NCBI GenBank assembly: GCA_900759565.1
Contig: CAAEVV010000056.1
Location: 1 to 5,805, forward strand
Direction: 5' to 3'
DNA: 5,805 nucleotides
DNA from: an uncultured Collinsella sp.
GTDB lineage: Bacteria; Actinomycetota; Coriobacteriia; Coriobacteriales; Coriobacteriaceae
Part shown: piece after piece, positions 4,342-5,805 of the stretch
How the letters are laid out: each line of letters starts with the position of its first letter
How positions within the stretch are numbered: the stretch's first letter is position 1
Made by a program: the position numbers and the translations under genes
Notes under the pieces: model-generated
Database searches by the model: none
What the model saw: only the letters and a program-made list of their open reading frames with translations
Told to the model about the DNA's origin: nothing

Positions 4342-4384
4342 GGTCGCGCAGCTCCTTTTACTCGTGCGTACACCTTTGATATGG

Positions 4385-4440
4385 CGTTGGCACGCAGGTG
4401 CCAAGACGGTAGGGTGCGTCTTTGCACCTGCGTGCCAACG
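4385..4440. repeat. 56-bp inverted-repeat hairpin, copy 2
   Basis: Perfect 17-bp arms (4385-4401/4424-4440) are followed by a 1x1 mismatch, a 6-bp inner stem AAGACG/CGTCTT (4403-4408/4417-4422) and the 8-base loop GTAGGGTG (4409-4416). It has the same design as 1020-1077 but is more perfect. In leftward transcription it lies about 37 nt after the predicted start of the kinase message and ends 43 nt before the kinase start codon. No U-tract follows, so a 5' leader stem-loop or a DNA-level site are both possible. Confidence 0.85.
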
Positions 4441-4445
4441 CTCGC

Positions 4446-4472
4446 CGAAATCGGTTTACGAAATCGGTTTCG
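4446..4472. promoter_or_regulatory. Two overlapping LacI-type operators, kinase/LacI divergent promoter
   Basis: The full site CGAAATCGGTTTCG (4459-4472) is identical to that at 1082-1095. A second copy, CGAAATCGGTTTAC (4446-4459), precedes it with a 13-bp offset and has lost the last half-site bases. Lying between the LacI-family gene and its divergent operon, the pair is the expected place for local and autoregulatory binding. On the minus strand it sits directly after the predicted kinase transcription start, fitting repression. Confidence 0.78.
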
Positions 4473-4483
4473 TTTCGAGTTGT

Positions 4484-4489
4484 AGTATA
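4484..4489 (-). promoter_or_regulatory. -10 element of the kinase-aldolase operon
   Basis: TATACT on the minus strand, 11 bp upstream of the full operator. TTGCAA (4505-4510) is a -35 candidate but at a short 15-bp spacing. The hexamer lies inside AGTATACT, which also gives TATACT on the plus strand at 4486-4491, so the same patch could serve the LacI gene. Spacing to the operator matches that at the yczE-like gene. Confidence 0.55.
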
Positions 4490-4573
4490 CTCACCTACAG
4501 CGTTTTGCAACCGAGATTTTTAAAAAATGCCTAAAATGGCTCAGACTGCCGACATTGGGAAACGGGGTGCGCT

Positions 4574-5596
4574 ATGGCGCAGATGAGAATCAAGGACATT
4601 GCCGCCGAGGCGGGCGTGAGCCCGGCTACGGTCTCGCGCTATCTCAACAACCGCCCCGGGCAAATGACCGAGGAGACCCGTGCTCGCATCGCGGCAGTTA
4701 TCGAGCGCACCGGCTATCGCCCACGTGCCGCCGCGCGCAATCTGCGCAGCTCGCGTACGAACCTCATCGGTGTGATTCTGGCTGACATCGCCAACCCGTT
4801 CTCGAGCGCCATGCTCGAGGGCCTTTCCGCCAGCGCCGCGGCGCGCGGCTGCTCGCTCATGACGGCCATTAGCGGCAACGACCCCGCTAAGGAAGCGGAG
4901 TCGCTCACCAGACTTATCGATGCCGGCGTGGACGGCCTGGTCGTCAACACCTGCGGAGGCAATGACGAGGCGATCGCCGCGGCAGCGGGACGTCTGCCCG
5001 TCGTGCTGCTCGACCGCGACGTTGCCGACGGCGGTGTTGACCTGGTGACATCTAACAACCGTGAGCTGGTCGCCGGCTTGGTAGACGCCTTGGCAGCCGC
5101 GGGCAGCGAACGTCTGTGCCTGCTCACCGAGGCAAGCGACGATAGCCCCGTGCGTCGAGAGCGCGCCGAGGCCTTTGCCGACGAGCTTTCGCGCCGCGGC
5201 CTTGCGGGCGAGGTCGTCACCCTGGCCGACGGTGGCGCCACGGGCGTTGGCCGTTTGGACAAGACCATCCGCGACTACGCGGGCAAAAGGCTCGGCCTTA
5301 TCGCCGTCAACGGCCTGGTTTTCCTGCGTCTGACCGAGGCGCTGGCGCAGCTTGGTCCCTCGCTGCCGGCGGGGCTCAAGATCGCGACGTTTGACGACTA
5401 CCCCTGGAACCATGTGCTCTTTGGCGGCGTCACCACGGCCGCGCAGGACACCCTCACCATTGCCGAGCGCGTAGTCGAGCGCCTTTCCGAGCGCATCGAC
5501 GTCGTTACCACTACTGTGGGCGAGGCCGCAAAGCTGGCGCCCAAACGCATCGAGATCCCCGGCCACATCGAACACCGCGCCTCGACCTCTCGCTAG
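4574..5596 (+). CDS. LacI-family transcriptional regulator, likely of the KDG operon
   Basis: This 340-residue protein has the standard LacI/GalR layout. An N-terminal helix-turn-helix (IKDIAAEAGVSPATVSRYLN, residues 6-25) is followed by the third helix and the hinge RAAARNLRS (51-59), whose leucine normally enters a central CG step of the operator. A periplasmic-binding-protein-like effector domain fills the rest, beginning LIGVILADIANPFSS (64-78) and including LLDRD and FDDYPW. The start at 4574 has only a weak GGGG-type ribosome binding site 6-7 bp upstream; Met4 at 4583 is an alternative. It is divergent from the kinase-aldolase operon. The operator pair between them, plus the identical site ahead of the yczE-like gene, make it the probable regulator of both. 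KDG, KDPG or a hexuronate is a reasonable effector guess, but no residue I can see fixes the ligand. Confidence 0.92.
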   Translation: MAQMRIKDIAAEAGVSPATVSRYLNNRPGQMTEETRARIAAVIERTGYRPRAAARNLRSSRTNLIGVILADIANPFSSAMLEGLSASAAARGCSLMTAISGNDPAKEAESLTRLIDAGVDGLVVNTCGGNDEAIAAAAGRLPVVLLDRDVADGGVDLVTSNNRELVAGLVDALAAAGSERLCLLTEASDDSPVRRERAEAFADELSRRGLAGEVVTLADGGATGVGRLDKTIRDYAGKRLGLIAVNGLVFLRLTEALAQLGPSLPAGLKIATFDDYPWNHVLFGGVTTAAQDTLTIAERVVERLSERIDVVTTTVGEAAKLAPKRIEIPGHIEHRASTSR

Positions 5597-5603
5597 CCTG
5601 TGT

Positions 5604-5623
5604 GATAATATATAGACAATGTC
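5604..5623 (+). promoter_or_regulatory. Possible promoter and operator of the antitoxin gene
   Basis: The 42-bp gap after the LacI stop codon is AT-rich. It contains GATAAT (5604-5609), a possible -10 element, and the short palindrome GACAATGTC (5615-5623) where transcription would begin. Antitoxins of the ribbon-helix-helix type commonly bind such sites in their own promoter. No good -35 is visible, so this is suggestive only. Confidence 0.35.
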
Positions 5624-5638
5624 ATACAGGAGGTATCC

Positions 5639-5805
5639 ATGGCTGCGTCTGTGCTGAGTGTGCGAGTGGACTCGTCAATTAAAGACTCATTTGCCGAGCT
5701 GTGCGAAGAGCTTGGCATGACTTCGTCTGTTGCGGTCAATATGTTTATGAGGCAGATGCTGCGCGAGCGCTCTCTGCCGTTTGTTCCTTCACTTGGTAAA
5801 AGCTC
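5639..5805 (+). CDS. RelB/DinJ-type antitoxin (partial)
   Basis: The first 55 codons are present and the gene runs off the right edge. The protein opens with a beta-strand, SVLSVRVDSSIK, followed by two helices: DSFAELCEELGM, then a second containing VAVNMFMRQMLRER and ending in LPF. This ribbon-helix-helix arrangement with the terminal 'R-x-LPF' is characteristic of the RelB/DinJ antitoxin family, whose members dimerise, bind their own promoter and neutralise a RelE/YafQ-type mRNA-cutting toxin. A strong ribosome binding site, AGGAGG (5628-5633), lies five bases before the ATG. The toxin gene would be expected just past the window. No functional link to the sugar-acid genes is apparent. Confidence 0.85.
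   Translation, partial: MAASVLSVRVDSSIKDSFAELCEELGMTSSVAVNMFMRQMLRERSLPFVPSLGKS

Noticed and set aside
4541..5575. 344-residue minus-strand open frame antisense to the LacI gene
   Set aside because: It is a complementary-strand artefact of a GC-rich gene; the LacI helix-turn-helix and effector domain are unmistakable on the plus strand.

Overview
This 5.8-kb window looks like chromosomal DNA from a Gram-positive, fairly GC-rich gut actinobacterium. A Collinsella-like member of the Coriobacteriia is my best guess. That placement is an inference from base composition, protein style and the abundant palindromic intergenic repeats, not from a marker gene.

Layout. Positions 1-56 hold the first 18 codons of a minus-strand gene whose N-terminus resembles AAA-type ATP-binding proteins; a 10-bp tandem repeat lies just upstream of it. 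At 160-840 (minus) is a YczE/YitT-like integral membrane protein. A 487-bp divergent regulatory region follows, then a GntR/FCD-family regulator (1328-2020, plus) bracketed by two copies of one palindromic repeat family. The region 2021-2411 has no gene but is packed with hairpins and ends in the terminator of the next operon. That operon runs on the minus strand: a PfkB-family 2-keto-3-deoxygluconate (KDG) kinase (3307-4341), then KDPG aldolase (2412-3053). Divergent from it is a LacI-family regulator (4574-5596, plus), followed by the start of a RelB/DinJ-type antitoxin gene (5639 to the window edge).

How it fits together. The kinase makes KDPG from KDG and the aldolase splits it to pyruvate and glyceraldehyde 3-phosphate, the lower end of hexuronate/KDG catabolism. 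The LacI protein is the natural candidate regulator. The same 14-bp LacI-type operator (CGAAATCGGTTTCG) lies just downstream of a TATACT -10 element both ahead of the kinase-aldolase operon and ahead of the YczE-like gene. This suggests one regulon and ties the membrane protein to KDG metabolism.

Most interesting signal. The two minus-strand transcripts share more than an operator. Each has a hairpin of matching architecture near its predicted 5' end. Each also has a ~125-130-nt structured element (here 'element R'), once in the yczE leader (874-998) and once between kinase and aldolase (3104-3233). The two R copies keep the same fold with compensatory changes in several helices, an invariant AGTCCCATTCC loop, an invariant GCAGTGCCTCCGATAACC stretch, and a possible loop pseudoknot that competes with a downstream helix. 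It looks like a cis-regulatory RNA, possibly a riboswitch, that I cannot match to a class I know.
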